This document shows, one piece after another, positions 1 through 10,333 of a stretch of DNA of 64,000 nucleotides; positions within the stretch are counted from its first letter, which is position 1, and each line of letters begins with the position of its first letter. Made by a program: the position numbers and the translations under genes. The stretch is from Eunapius fragilis (taxonomy: Eukaryota; Porifera; Demospongiae; Spongillida; Spongillidae). The notes beneath the pieces are model-generated. The model saw only the letters and a program-made list of their open reading frames with translations. It had not been told where the DNA came from and ran no database searches. The stretch covers positions 10,591,461 through 10,655,460 of the forward strand of contig OY811974.1 of the NCBI GenBank assembly GCA_963681505.1, written 5' to 3'.

Positions 1-286
1 TTAGTTACATTCAGTGCTTCATATAACCCCCCCCTCCCCCATAAAAAAAAATTTTATTCCCAAATAGAGTGAACTCTTTAATGCTTGTAGCTTTGGATAC
101 AACAGTAAAAGTGCACGTATTGGGGGGGAGGGGGAGAGGGAGGGCATGTAGTTTAGACAATGCCCAATGGCAACTGTGTAAGTCACACTCTAATGCACAA
201 ATTGGGTTGGTTAGGATATTCATCAAAGTCAGCCACAGTGAGCAGCCAATGGGTTTATATGTGTGTGTGTGTGTATGTGTGTGTGT

Positions 287-335
<49 letters not shown>

Positions 336-420
336 TATAAGCTGAGAATACTTTATAGTGACCTCAAAGTCCCCTGCAGCTACACAAGACAACATATCAT
401 TGAAAACACACACCCCACAG
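1..420. repeat. Dispersed repeat, copy 1
   Basis: This segment matches 8840-9215 closely in the same orientation: an opening C-run, an A-run, a G-rich stretch, the words around tagtttagacaatgc, then a GT microsatellite and the words after it. It is a dispersed repeat or a segmental duplication. No coding potential is seen. Confidence 0.8.
261..334. repeat. (GT)n microsatellite
   Basis: Alternating GT/TG with a few interruptions, inside dispersed repeat copy 1. The second copy carries a shorter GT run at 9102-9134, so length differs between copies. Confidence 0.95.
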
Positions 421-1054
421 CTGTCCCTGCTACTGTTCCCACAGCTGTCCCTGCTACTGTTCCCATAGCTGTCCCTGCTACTGTTCCCACAGCTGTCCCT
501 GGTACTGTTCCCACAGCTGTCCCTGCTACTGTTCCCACAGCTGTCCCTGGTACAGTTCCTACAGCTGTCCCTGCTACTGTTCCCGTAGCTGTCCCTGCTA
601 CTGTTCCCACAGCTGTCCCTGCTACTGTTCCCACAGCTGTCCCTGCTACTGTTCCCATAGCTGTCCCTGCTACTGTTCCCACAGCTGTCCCTGCTACTGT
701 TCCCATAGCTGTCCCTGCTACTGTTCCTACAGCTGTCCCTGCTACTGTTCCCACAGCTGTCCCTGGTACTGTTCCCACAGCTGTCCCTGGTACTGTTCCC
801 ACAGCTGTCCCTGCTACTGTTCCCACAGCTGTCCCTGGTACTGTTCCCATAGCTGTCCCTGCTACTGTTCCCACAGCTGTCCCTGGTACTGTTCCCACAG
901 CTGTCCCTGGTACTGTTCCCACAGCTGTCCCTGGTACTGATCCCACAGCTGTCCCTGGTACTGTTCCCACAGCTGTCCCTGCTACTGTTCCCACAGCTGT
1001 CCCTGGTACTGTTCCCACAGCTGTCCCTGGTACTGTTCCTACAGCTGGGGGCAA
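417..1054. repeat. 24-bp minisatellite
   Basis: About 26 tandem units close to acagctgtccctgctactgt plus tccc. Because the unit is a multiple of three, long open frames run through it on both strands (AVPATVPT-type and TAVGTVPG-type translations). These are by-products of periodicity. Confidence 0.95.
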
Positions 1055-1135
1055 TTGAAATAAAAGTCCACAGGGAAAAGTGTGTGTGGGGGGGGGGGGG
1101 GGGGGGGGGACAATTGAAATAAAAGTCCACAGGGA
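1051..1135. repeat. Poly-G tract flanked by a 25-bp direct repeat
   Basis: A run of 22 G (1088-1109) sits between two copies of a word starting caattgaaataaaagtccac. The duplicated flanks suggest replication slippage around the G tract. Confidence 0.85.
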
Positions 1136-1139
1136 AGAG

Positions 1140-2060
1140 AAAAAACAAACCCCTTGCCTCCTCTTCATTGGAATGCTACAGCTTGATATGAAAGTTGGGC
1201 GGGGGGATGTGGGCCTACATTGACTTAAGCTCTAACAACCATTGCTATTACGTGCATATGCATCCCCAATACCAATCAACCAACACCTATCAATTTTTTG
1301 TAGTATTGTGCAGAACTCTCAATCCTGCCAGTACATTATCTAACCATTGGTTTTATACACCCTGATTTTATACACCCTGATATACATGTAGGAACTTATT
1401 TTCTGTACATGTACATTAATATGAAGTACATCCGCGTGTGGGCGTAGCCTAATTAGCGGTTTAACATATATCGATTCTTTACTAAATCAGCCAAACGAAA
1501 AGGCAGAGGTACAGAAACAGTTTCAAATGCATTTTCTTTACAAATGCCACCAATAGTATATTATGAACTTGTCAGACTGATCTGGAATTGCTTAGAAAAA
1601 AAGTGCACCTGCCGCGGCCCGTTAGCTAGGTTAGGTACTTGGATATTTTTTTCAGATTGATATTTTTGCAACAATTCGCATGGTTCTAAAAAGAGGAAAA
1701 AATGTGCATTCCAACGGTATATTAATTATCATATCATCTTTTTTCATTCGGTCAATACGGCAGCATAAAGCGGTACTTTTTAATGTATGGAATTGAATGA
1801 CCGCGCTAAAAAAAAAACTGTGCCGGTTTAACTATATTCACTTCACTGATCTTACTAAACATGCTACTGCAGCCAAATATATAAGGAGTAACTGCCACAC
1901 ATACCTGCATATAAAAATAGTTTTTAGAAGGTACTACAGCAGATATTATGCATAAAATTGCAGGCTGCTCATGGTAGCAATAAACAAATATATAACCAAG
2001 TGTGTATATATCATGTTCTCGGAAACACAATTTTACCATTCAATAAAAAAGGCATTTCAC
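1140..2060. other. No gene seen
   Basis: AT-rich sequence with no supported exon, no inverted repeat and no tandem array. It lies downstream of the minus-strand gene ending at 2061. Confidence 0.5.
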
Positions 2061-3140
2061 ATGTCAGGAAAATCAGCAAAAATCATATCTCCAGTAATAT
2101 AGTCAATAAGCAGCTGTAATATGCATATTTTTTCATCTTCCCCTTCTTCCTTGATGTCTTCCTGTGTCCAGTAACAGATGGTGGCTTTTGGAACTTTGCA
2201 AGTACTTCACCCGAGTTTCACTGAATTAGCCATTCTCTGCAACTCATCCTTCCTTTTAGCACAATTCTTACAATCAGTTCTTACATGAAGTGGAATAGGT
2301 AAAGGTGGATTGCACATTACATTTATCTCTGTATTCAAAACTGGTAAAGGAATAGCTACATCCTCAGCTGTGTCAATAGACCCAACTACCAGTACCATAG
2401 CTATCCCACTACCAGAGGAATAGGTACCCCACTACCGGTCCAATAGCTATCCCACTACCAGAGCAATAGGTACCACTACCAGAGCCATAGCTATCCCACT
2501 ACCAGTGCAATAGGTACCCCACTACTAGTACCATAGCTATCCCACTACCAGAGGAATAGGTACCCCACTACCATGCTGTAGCTCCCACTACCAGAGCAAT
2601 AGGTACCCCACTACATGTGCTGTAGCTACCCCACTACCAGAGCAATAGATACCCCACTACCAGTACCATAGCTATCCTACTACCAAAGATATAGGTACAC
2701 CACTACCAGAGCCATAGCTATCCCACTACCAGAGCAATAGGTACTCCACTACAAGTACCAGAGCTATCCTACTACCAGTGGAATAGGTACCCCACTACCA
2801 GTGCAATAGCTATCCCACTACCAGTGCAATAGCTATCCCACTACCAGAGCAATAGGTACTCATTGAGAAACACCTCTACTTCAGCCCAAGATTTTTTTAA
2901 AATTTTGACAGTATGATGTATTGCCCACCGCAACGCATCAGGTGTAGTGGTGACACTGCTTCCAGCAGAGTGCTCAAGAATTGATGCAATGATACTTCTT
3001 GTATTTTCTAAACGTTGCGATGCTATATTGGTGTGGATGTAAAACACTAGCCCCTTTTGTATCATGGGTGCTTGCAGTTCATTACGTTCATTCATTTCAT
3101 TTTTAAAACTGTGACTCTTCAAATCACCAGCAGTCTTCAT
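2061..3140 (-). CDS. Small unrecognised gene, two visible exons, in-frame TGA
   Basis: The protein is not recognised. Exon 1 may run from an ATG at 3140 to a GTACCT donor near 2859. It is Lys/Glu-rich and contains a stretch around LRWAIHHTVKILKKSWAEVE. A second coding stretch at 2398-2061 reads PPLPIPLHVRTDCKNCAKRK, then meets one in-frame TGA at 2207-2209. The same frame then stays open for about 48 more codons (QEDIKEEGEDEK...) to a TGA at 2061-2063. The intron between exons is filled by a minisatellite. I could not match donor and acceptor phases for the two exons, so the model is provisional. The internal TGA could be a nonsense mutation (pseudogene), a sequence error, or an unseen intron. 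Confidence 0.35.
2399..2855. repeat. 22-bp minisatellite with two alternating unit types
   Basis: Tandem units such as ccactaccagagcaataggt plus ac alternate with units containing accatagctatcc, giving a higher-order unit of about 44 bp. It lies in the intron of the 2061-3140 gene and starts at its 5' splice site. On the minus strand each unit contains both GGTACCTATT and CTGGTAG, so donor- and acceptor-like words recur along the array. Confidence 0.9.
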
Positions 3141-3595
3141 TATCCATGCAACTACACATAGAACTGTTGAATAAAAATATAGAGTTTAATAAACATAGTA
3201 TTAAAACATGAATAATAAACTAACATTGCATGTTGCCTTGACAAATTTTGATTAAATTGGTTTGATTGATACGAGCACTGCGCTAAATCAGAATCTCGTG
3301 ATATGCAAGGCGCTGTTACTACATAAGCAGCAGAGTCTGAAAATTATCTAGCTAAAGAACCCACGGCAGCGAAAAGGTGCGTTTTAAATAGAACAAATCG
3401 TTAACACTCTCTACCTACAGGTCAGATACATATCTTAGTAACGTTAGGGCAAATAGGTATGACGTCCCACTGTTATTAAAGCTATTAGCTTTCACGATAA
3501 TTGCGTACCTTAAACCATATGAAGCCGTTCGTGGAGGCTTCGAGACAACACCCTGCGCATTGTCTGATTGCCCTCATATTTAAATGAGTAATCGG
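3141..3595. other. No gene seen
   Basis: Unique-looking AT-rich sequence upstream of the minus-strand gene. It may hold that gene's promoter, but no clear element is visible. Confidence 0.4.
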
Positions 3596-3972
3596 AACCT
3601 ACGCGAGTAGGTTCCATATAGGAATCCAACAGTATCATGAATGTCATTAAAAAAAACGTCACTCACGTCTAGCAGGACATTTAAGAATCGGGTCACTTCG
3701 CTCTTAGTGGCATTCGAGCGATATAAAAAAGGACAACAGTTCTGCGTTGTATTTGTGTCACAAGACGGTGTACTTTTAGAGAACAAAAATACTCGTCCCC
3801 ATCGTCCGTACCCAGTCCCACCTAAAATTTCTCCTCCGTCGGCTTCTTCTTCTTCTTCTTCCTTCCGGAGAGTATAACTCACGACAGGAACGTTTGTAAA
3901 GCACGCCAAGTGTACCAATCGCTTCAGGATGCGTCCGCAGGTTATCTTCGGGTGTCTGTTAGACGCCTAACT
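3596..3972 (+). repeat. Hairpin-headed dispersed repeat (copy 1 of 4)
   Basis: It begins with a short hairpin (GGAACCTAC/GTAGGTTCC arms), then CATATAGGA and gaatgtcatt, and ends near ttagacgcctaa. Related copies are at 23087-23390, 40728-41095 and, inverted, 48770-49125. The open frames inside (3580-3918) are not conserved as proteins. Family unknown; it resembles a non-autonomous element. Confidence 0.75.
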
Positions 3973-4549
3973 GTTCGGGCAATTAACTAAAGCGAATAGT
4001 ACCTCATTTGGTATTCGGTTAAAAATACCCAATTACATCAGCTAGCTATTTTTAAATGCAATAATAGCCACGTGTCGTGGGCGTGATTCAAATTCTTAAT
4101 ACTCCCGTGGAAGAGGTATACGCACTGAATCCAAGAGCCTTTTCGGGTCCCTACGGCTCCATGTATAAATGTCCAACCATAATGCCAAATGGTTGAGAAA
4201 CGGAATGGAGCAGCGATAACGTTATAGGAAGGCTCCTGACGAATATTCAAGGTATCATTTTCTGCATGACGCCTGTGCGTTACTCTCAACTCTTATCATT
4301 CGTTACGCAGCTTGAAATGAAAGCCAAAACAACCATACACGTATACGTAAGTACCCGACACTATCGCATATTATAATTGTTTTGACCGAATTGATTTCTA
4401 TACTATAGCTTCTTATATAGCATAACTTTCGAATTCTGTCGGTGGAACTACATACGCGATTAGATACTACGGTATACAGTCTACAGCAGATAATGTGAAG
4501 CAAGAGGCTCCAATTAGAATGTGTCTCCCCCACACCACCGCCCTTACAG

Positions 4550-4673
4550 AAAAAAAACCCGGCAACAACTAGCCACTCGTACACCTACAGATATGCCAAA
4601 CGAGTGCAATACATAACACGACAAGGTGTCAAGCGCGCTACTGAAAGGACCATCAAAGCGACCACCCCGAAGG
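4550..4673 (+). CDS. Possible internal exon (basic peptide)
   Basis: A pyrimidine-rich tract ending cccttacag precedes an open frame reading SHSYTYRYAKRVQYITRQGV and ends at a GTGCGT donor at 4674. The peptide is basic and unrecognised. Its phase (0) does not fit the last exon at 5026 (which needs phase 1), so either an exon is missing between them or they belong to different transcripts. Confidence 0.25.
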
Positions 4674-5025
4674 TGCGTTACACCATGAATGTTGGATCTG
4701 GACATAAATTATAGCATGTATAGTGTATCGCTAAAATATTTTATGCAACAGTTACAGCGGAAGATATTGCATCTCTCTCCGTGCTGTTGTTTGAAATATG
4801 TGCACGCTGTTCGCTGACAACAATTTCGTAATAATGTTAATGTGTATTGTGGTGCATAATTTATATCTAATAGTATCAAAGTTGCTGATGACAACGTATT
4901 GTGGTTTATCTGATAATAGCGTGAGATCAGTGGGTACATGTAATCTTTGTCTGATGTATTATATGGCTTCACTTGCCTATGGAGTATTTGTTTTAACTAA
5001 TGGTTGTTTAAATCACCTGTTTCAG

Positions 5026-5177
5026 GTCCAGGTCCAGGAGTGGTTCCATGTCCAGCTGCAGGATTAGCTCCACCTGCTCTACCTGCTATATATCCTGGAT
5101 ATACAGAAATATATCCTGGTCCAGAATATACAGCAGTATATCCTATACAAGATGACATGCTCCTGGGTTATAAATGA
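5026..5177 (+). CDS. Terminal exon of a plus-strand gene (Pro/Tyr-rich tail)
   Basis: A good acceptor (ctgtttcag) is followed, in phase 1, by 50 open codons ending at TGA 5175-5177. The peptide is Pro/Gly/Tyr-rich with repeated YPG-type motifs (AIYPGYTEIYPGPEYTAVYP) and ends DDMLLGYK. A poly(A) signal lies 90 bp downstream. Such tails often carry adaptor-binding tyrosine or proline motifs, but no specific function can be given. The frame is not an ATG-initiated ORF, so it is easily missed. Upstream exons are uncertain. Confidence 0.55.
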
Positions 5178-5266
5178 AATACTTGTACTTATTGTTTAAA
5201 TAGTAATACTGTGTGTTTTAATGGTACACCCACACCTCAAAAAATTGCATGGCCACGAGATTCTAA

Positions 5267-5272
5267 AATAAA
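5267..5272 (+). terminator. Poly(A) signal AATAAA
   Basis: An AATAAA hexamer 90 bp after the stop codon of the 5026-5177 exon, just upstream of a foldback element. Confidence 0.5.
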
Positions 5273-5352
5273 ACTGTCATTTGACATTCTTGCTACATGG
5301 TTACTTTTCAAGAACTAAATACAATACTAAATCTACCAAAAAATGTAGGAAA

Positions 5353-5635
5353 CAAGTGATAAAAACATTCTCTATGCGAGAAGGTTGGTGGTATATAGGA
5401 ATCAAAGGCGGTGGTGGTGTAAAACGCAAGGGAACAAGGATTGTGATTGAAAAGGAAAAATGAAATAGACCTATATTAGCACACACAGTTAAACATGACG
5501 ACATGCTGCTAATATAGGTCTATTTCTTTTTTCATTTTCAATCACAATCCTTGTTCCCTTGCGTTTTACACCACCACCGCCTTTGATTCCTATATACCAC
5601 CAACCTTCTCGCATAGAGAATGTTTTTATCACTTG
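5353..5635. mobile_element. Foldback element A (long near-perfect palindrome)
   Basis: Arms 5353-5482 and 5507-5635 are near-perfect reverse complements with a loop of about 24 bp; the tip reads tagacctatattagca. Arms start near caagtgataaaaacattctc. Homologous copies are at 28840, 33270, 38405, 40387 and 41116. There is no coding capacity, so it is a foldback-type MITE. Confidence 0.85.
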
Positions 5636-5639
5636 TGCA

Positions 5640-6038
5640 TCTAGGTGTCCTTAATGCCTTCATATGTATTTCATGCAACCCATTCAATGCGCTACAAAAT
5701 TCTATAACCATCAAACCGTACCCTTTTTGACACGCCCACAACTTATTACTGCGAATCGTTTCACCGTATACAAATGCTTACCTAAAAGAAGCCATGGGCT
5801 AACTTTATAGAATATAGCAAGCACAACAAAACTCAAAACCAGCGCAAACAAACGATCGCCTCAAATCAATCCTCTCCGGCAGTCAAAAATTACGTTACAA
5901 TTTTTGGGAGACAATTTTTTACGGTAGTTACGTGATTTATCCAAGTACCTAGCTAGGTAGTCCGACATTACGGGCCTTTTTTGACCAAGGCAATTGTCCC
6001 AAAGGCAGCCGTAAATACGCAGTGACTATCAAAATGAA
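5640..6038. other. Intergenic, upstream of the 6230 gene
   Basis: No exon seen. It probably contains the upstream regulatory region of the membrane-protein gene. Confidence 0.35.
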
Positions 6039-6046
6039 TATAAAAG
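6039..6046 (+). promoter_or_regulatory. Candidate TATA box
   Basis: TATAAAAG lies 184 bp upstream of the ATG at 6230. This is a good distance for a core promoter with a short 5' leader. No other element was identified. Confidence 0.4.
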
Positions 6047-6229
6047 CAGATGCTGCATTATGAAGAAACAACTCCATTCAGAGGGAATTTTTCAGTTTTT
6101 GAATATCCCCAAAATAATCAAGATTTCCCCGGCCGCGTCTTACGTAAACCCGGCCGGTGATGTCACACTTTCCTACTTCTGTATTAATTTATATTAATAG
6201 ATTATCGTCTCTGGACAAAACAGAAAAAA

Positions 6230-6991
6230 ATGAACCACCTCGTGCTAGTTCTTTTGACGTTGTTGGCGATAGCACAGCGCGCTGTCAGTACTGCTCCCAA
6301 TCTGGGCGGGGACCACGAAGACAGGTCGGAGAGGCAGGTCGCTATTCCGACAGCCGTCCCTAGCTCCTGCACCGCCAAGCTCTCTGACTTCAGTTACCCG
6401 TCGTCCTGCCCTAGCTACACGTTGGGGCAGTCGTTCTCAAGCTTTCTGGGGAGTTTCTGTACGACTTTTTGCAAAAGCGAGTGTATCGACCCGTTCCTGA
6501 AGTACATGGAGGCGTGCAATCTAGACACCACTAACCTGAAGCGATACTGCGGCTCTTCCAGCGGACAGTTTTGCTGTACGCTTCTCACCACGGCGAGCGG
6601 TGCTCTGACCACGGTAGCTTTTTACACCACCTGCAATTCCGCCATTTGCTTCTTTTCGACGACGATTACCAACGAATGCAGAAGTATATACGATAAGTAC
6701 GGCTGCTGCCTCGCCAACCTCAACAACGCCCTCGGAAATAACTACAACGGTTGGGGAAGCTGCAACCTGCCTTCTAGTAGTCCCTCCGAGTGCCTCTACG
6801 AGCCTTGGCCCCTCTCCATCTCCAAGGAGACACTTATCGCCATAGTGGCGGGGGGAGGAGGCGGTCTCATCTTGCTATGTGTGGTCGCGTGCTGCTGCTG
6901 CCTCATCTGCTGCTGCTGCGTGTGCGGTACGAGAAAGAGTCGAGTGGTCACCATGACGACCACCGGCACCAAGATGAAACCATTCGCTTAA
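6230..6991 (+). CDS. Cys-rich type I membrane protein (intact, intronless)
   Basis: The product is 253 aa from ATG 6230 to TAA. Residues 1-22 form a signal peptide (MNHLVLVLLTLLAIAQRAVS). The ectodomain (about 23-200) carries many cysteines, often in CC pairs (FCCTLL, GCCLAN), consistent with several disulphides. A single membrane segment follows at about 205-232 (IAIVAGGGGGLILLCVVACC), continuing into a run of cysteines (CCCCLICCCCVC) at the inner face that could be palmitoylated. A short basic tail ends the protein. I do not recognise the family. Codons are more GC-rich than the surroundings, as often seen in strongly expressed genes. A TATA-like box lies upstream, and a mobile element begins 22 bp after the stop. 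Confidence 0.85.
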   Translation: MNHLVLVLLTLLAIAQRAVSTAPNLGGDHEDRSERQVAIPTAVPSSCTAKLSDFSYPSSCPSYTLGQSFSSFLGSFCTTFCKSECIDPFLKYMEACNLDTTNLKRYCGSSSGQFCCTLLTTASGALTTVAFYTTCNSAICFFSTTITNECRSIYDKYGCCLANLNNALGNNYNGWGSCNLPSSSPSECLYEPWPLSISKETLIAIVAGGGGGLILLCVVACCCCLICCCCVCGTRKSRVVTMTTTGTKMKPFA

Positions 6992-7012
6992 AATATGTGT
7001 GTTCGCCCTTTA

Positions 7013-8791
7013 TGCACTTATCAATGCCACCCGGTACCCCCCCCCGTACGGGCATGGGTCGGGGTTTGACATCGCGTCATATCAATCTATACTGCGGTAT
7101 GCTGTCAAATCCTCCCTATCTAAGGGGTCGGGGTTTGACCATAGGTTTTGATGTATAGTTTTAATTGCTCTGTTTTATTCAAGCCGGGTTTTTATGCGCG
7201 AGCACGGGCATACAAACCGCGGAAGAAGCTAAACACGAGTCCGTGAATTGCATTTTGTATGTGAGGCGGCCAAAAATAGACCAGGCGAATGAAGATTGCA
7301 CTCATCAATCGGTAGCTGCATGTAGCCAGGCGGAATGATGATCATGCATATGACTAGAAGCTGACGTCCCAGGTATTATACATGCATGTAAATAGCCTTC
7401 TAGCTCCTAGCTTTATTTATTTATACATTTATCAAAATTTTATGCTGATATACAGAAATTTTCAAAGAAGAACTGATGAAATATACACACACAAAAAGAC
7501 AATATTCACATACAACAGTGAGTGCAGATATAGGTTTCAGATGTTGGTACATCAATAAGACCCTCACATGAGGCACAGTACCACATATCACGCTACCCAA
7601 AAGTCAGACTCAATATCATCGTATACTCCAGCACACCACAGTATTGCAGGGATGCAGGTCCTCCATTGCTGCATGGAACAGCCACTGTAGGGAAAGAAAA
7701 GAAAAAGCACACATGTAACGTTTTAGAGCATGTATGCACCCTTATATATACAAAGACATTATGATGTTTATCAGTATGTGGTCTCACGTGTTTAGATAGA
7801 TTATCCAATATCTACCAGTTGTTTGGTAGATAATTCCGGCATGGGTAAACTAAAAGGCCTATCACTAGCCGAGATATCGATGTAGAATTTGCATGAATAT
7901 TATTAGGGCTGGGAGAGTTCGTGATCCACACAATACAGCCACATGTACATGGAAATGTACATGCATGCTTAACGCCGTGATATGTATAAATATGAACTCA
8001 CCCACCGCGGCTGTGGTCTTGTAGAATCCGAGGGCCTCCCTGCAGCATTAAACATACGCGTGATACGTAATCTACAGAGTTGACTATTTATTTTTTTAAC
8101 TCGCTCACTTTGCGCACTGGTATTACTTGCAAAGTACTCCTGTCGGGTATATCTCTCCCTGGCAGAGGCGGATGGGGGGTAGGGATTAGGAGGGTTGCAA
8201 GTTGCAACCCCCCCTTTCATATAAGGTACCTTCCCCTCTTCTGCTAAGCAGCCGCCCCCCAACCCTTCCCCGCTTTTTGTATCGGGCCTGAAGCGGACAG
8301 CACCCCCCCCCCCGCTTTTCTTATCGGGCCTGAAGCTAACAGCAACCCCCCCCCCCCCCCCCCCCCCCCCCACTTTTCGTATGGCGGGTCTCAACCCCCC
8401 CTTTAGGAAAATCCTGTATCCGCCCCTGCCTGGAGATCAACTAAGACCTTCCGCTCACCCCATTGCTCTTCTATCTGTATCGGTACACTAATAACTTCGC
8501 CGCCAAGAACGTCACAGAATGCTGTCTGAATCACTATGTCAATGGGCAGTCCCTCCTCCGCACTTGACGATTCTCCTATTGTCTCCCAAACACACTAGAA
8601 CACTATTCCCTTGCGCCATATTTCAATACAAGTACATGTACAATAGTTAGGCGTGGCTATAATGTCAAATCCCCTATCATGTCAAACCGCCCCTACCTAA
8701 ACACGTCACGCCGGTCAAATATTGTCAAATCCCCTCCTAATCCCGGCATCGCCCGTACGGGGGGGGGTACCGGGTGGCATTGATAAGTGCA
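7013..8791. mobile_element. TTA-flanked element with ~42-bp terminal inverted repeats
   Basis: The left end (tgcacttatcaatgccaccc, continuing through a C-run to about 7055) is repeated inverted at 8750-8791. Both ends are bordered by TTA (7010-7012 and 8792-8794), a TWA-type duplication as in PIF/Harbinger. The interior shows no transposase, so it is non-autonomous. It sits immediately downstream of the 6230 gene and hosts a second element at 8163-8428. Confidence 0.7.
8163..8428. mobile_element. Nested MITE with CAG(A/G)GGCGGAT ends
   Basis: The ends CAGAGGCGGAT (left) and ATCCGCCCCTG (right) are inverted copies. Both are flanked by CCTGG (8158-8162 and 8429-8433), a plausible 5-bp target duplication. 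The interior is C-rich, including a 26-bp C run at 8346-8371, and repeats a word like atcgggcctgaagc. The ends look hAT-like; assignment is tentative. Confidence 0.6.
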
Positions 8792-8839
8792 TTATAGATA
8801 CAGTACATTGATGACTCTCATGTCATATACAACATAAAT

Positions 8840-9099
8840 TACTATTGTTACATTCAGTGCTTCATATTAACCCCCCCATCCCCCATAAAAAAAATTAATT
8901 CCCAAATAGAGTGATCTCTTTAATGCATGTAGCTTTGGATACAACAGTAAAAGTGCATGTATTATCTTTGGGGGGAGAGGGGGGAGGGGGGCATGTAGTT
9001 CAGACAATGCTCAATGGCATCTGTGTAAGTCACACACTGATGCACAAATTGGGTTGGTTAGGATATTCAAAGTCAGCCACAGTGAGCAGCCAATGGGTT

Positions 9100-9134
<35 letters not shown>

Positions 9135-9215
9135 TAGGCTGAGAATACTTTGTGATGACCTCAAAGTCCCCTGCAGCTACACAAGACAACATATCTCTGA
9201 AAACACCCCCCCCCC
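8840..9215. repeat. Dispersed repeat, copy 2
   Basis: Same-orientation copy of 1-420, with a shorter GT run and a different C-run. It lacks the 24-bp minisatellite that follows copy 1. Confidence 0.8.
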
Positions 9216-9239
9216 CCCCCCTACACCATGGGCGTTGGA

Positions 9240-10057
9240 CAGTATTTAACATACATGTAGGACCAGCAAATGAATGAATAATTACAGTGGGCGGGACCAC
9301 TACTGGGATACCTTTCACGAAGCCAAATGAAAAAGTTGCTGTCTGGTATTAGACAACCCAAGGGGCATCCATGCATCCCTCCGCCCAGCTAAGGCGTATG
9401 AAGGAGCACTGCCAAAGTACCCACACAGGGGTCAAGTAGTGCATTATTAATGTCTAGAAACATCACTCACTCGTAAAATCAGCTAATACAAGTTAAGTAA
9501 CATATTAATGTACTTTAGTGTTTATTCATTACACCATGCATGCAAGTTAATAAACACCCCAACCGTTACGGATATTACATCATTCCACAAGAACAGGTCT
9601 AGTAACCAAACTCAATGTAATACATCAAGTTAAAAATGCCAGCCACTTCACTTCTCCGGCCTTTTGCCAGCTCAAAATATGTATGGATTTTTTTTTTTAC
9701 AATGAACTGTACATGCGAGGATTACAATGGACACACAAGATGTGCTGATACTCCCACATGCATGTGTTGAAACATGTGTATGACTGCGTGCATGTCAGTT
9801 GTATATAATAAGTATATTATTGCACTGACTTGCATGAATATGATTTTTATAATCAACACACCTGACAGCATAAAGTTATGATCATGTGGGAATGCTGTAT
9901 ATCTATACACATATACAAAATAGAATTAGAAGAAACATTCATATGTGATAATTCTCAGATAACAACTGCCGCTTCAACCACCGCTAGCTAGGATGACCAT
10001 AAACTAAAAATTACTGAACAGGGGGGCCGGCCGAGGCCTGACCGTAAATGATGCCCT
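9240..10057. other. No gene seen
   Basis: AT-rich intergenic DNA; no exon, inverted repeat or array that I can support. Confidence 0.4.
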
Positions 10058-10077
10058 CCCCCCCCCCCCCCCCCCCC
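10058..10077. repeat. 20-bp C homopolymer
   Basis: Uninterrupted C run, one of several unusually long C/G tracts in the window. Confidence 0.95.
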
Positions 10078-10333
10078 TCCACTTCCATTGGGATAATAAA
10101 ACAAAGGTAATTCAAATTTATTTTATTGGTCCGGCCGGACCGGTTCCGATGACCGTGTACACACCCTCATCTTACACCCTCTTTCTCTTTCAATTGCTGA
10201 TATAAAGCAGGTAGTACAGATGTGCACAAACCAATGGAGGCTAGGGGTGTACACTTTATATTGTTTTAGGTTAGTCCTGTAATACAAACTTGTCCAGGGC
10301 AGTGGCCAACTCCTATCCATTTAATGCACACCT

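Noticed and set aside
69-1168. Long open frames on both strands with (AVPATVPT)n or (TAVGTVPG)n translations
   Set aside because: They are produced by a 24-bp tandem repeat whose period is a multiple of three. No start context, splice site or non-repetitive coding part supports a gene.
2207-2209. Selenocysteine reading of the in-frame TGA
   Set aside because: No SECIS element could be identified by eye and the protein is not a known selenoprotein type. Kept only as an open question in the findings.
2399-2855. Regularly spaced repeats resembling a CRISPR array
   Set aside because: Units are directly adjacent with no unique spacers, in eukaryotic intron DNA. The same holds for the other minisatellites.
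4038-4584. Minus-strand frames of 83 and 93 codons
   Set aside because: No splice signals, composition or recognisable motifs.
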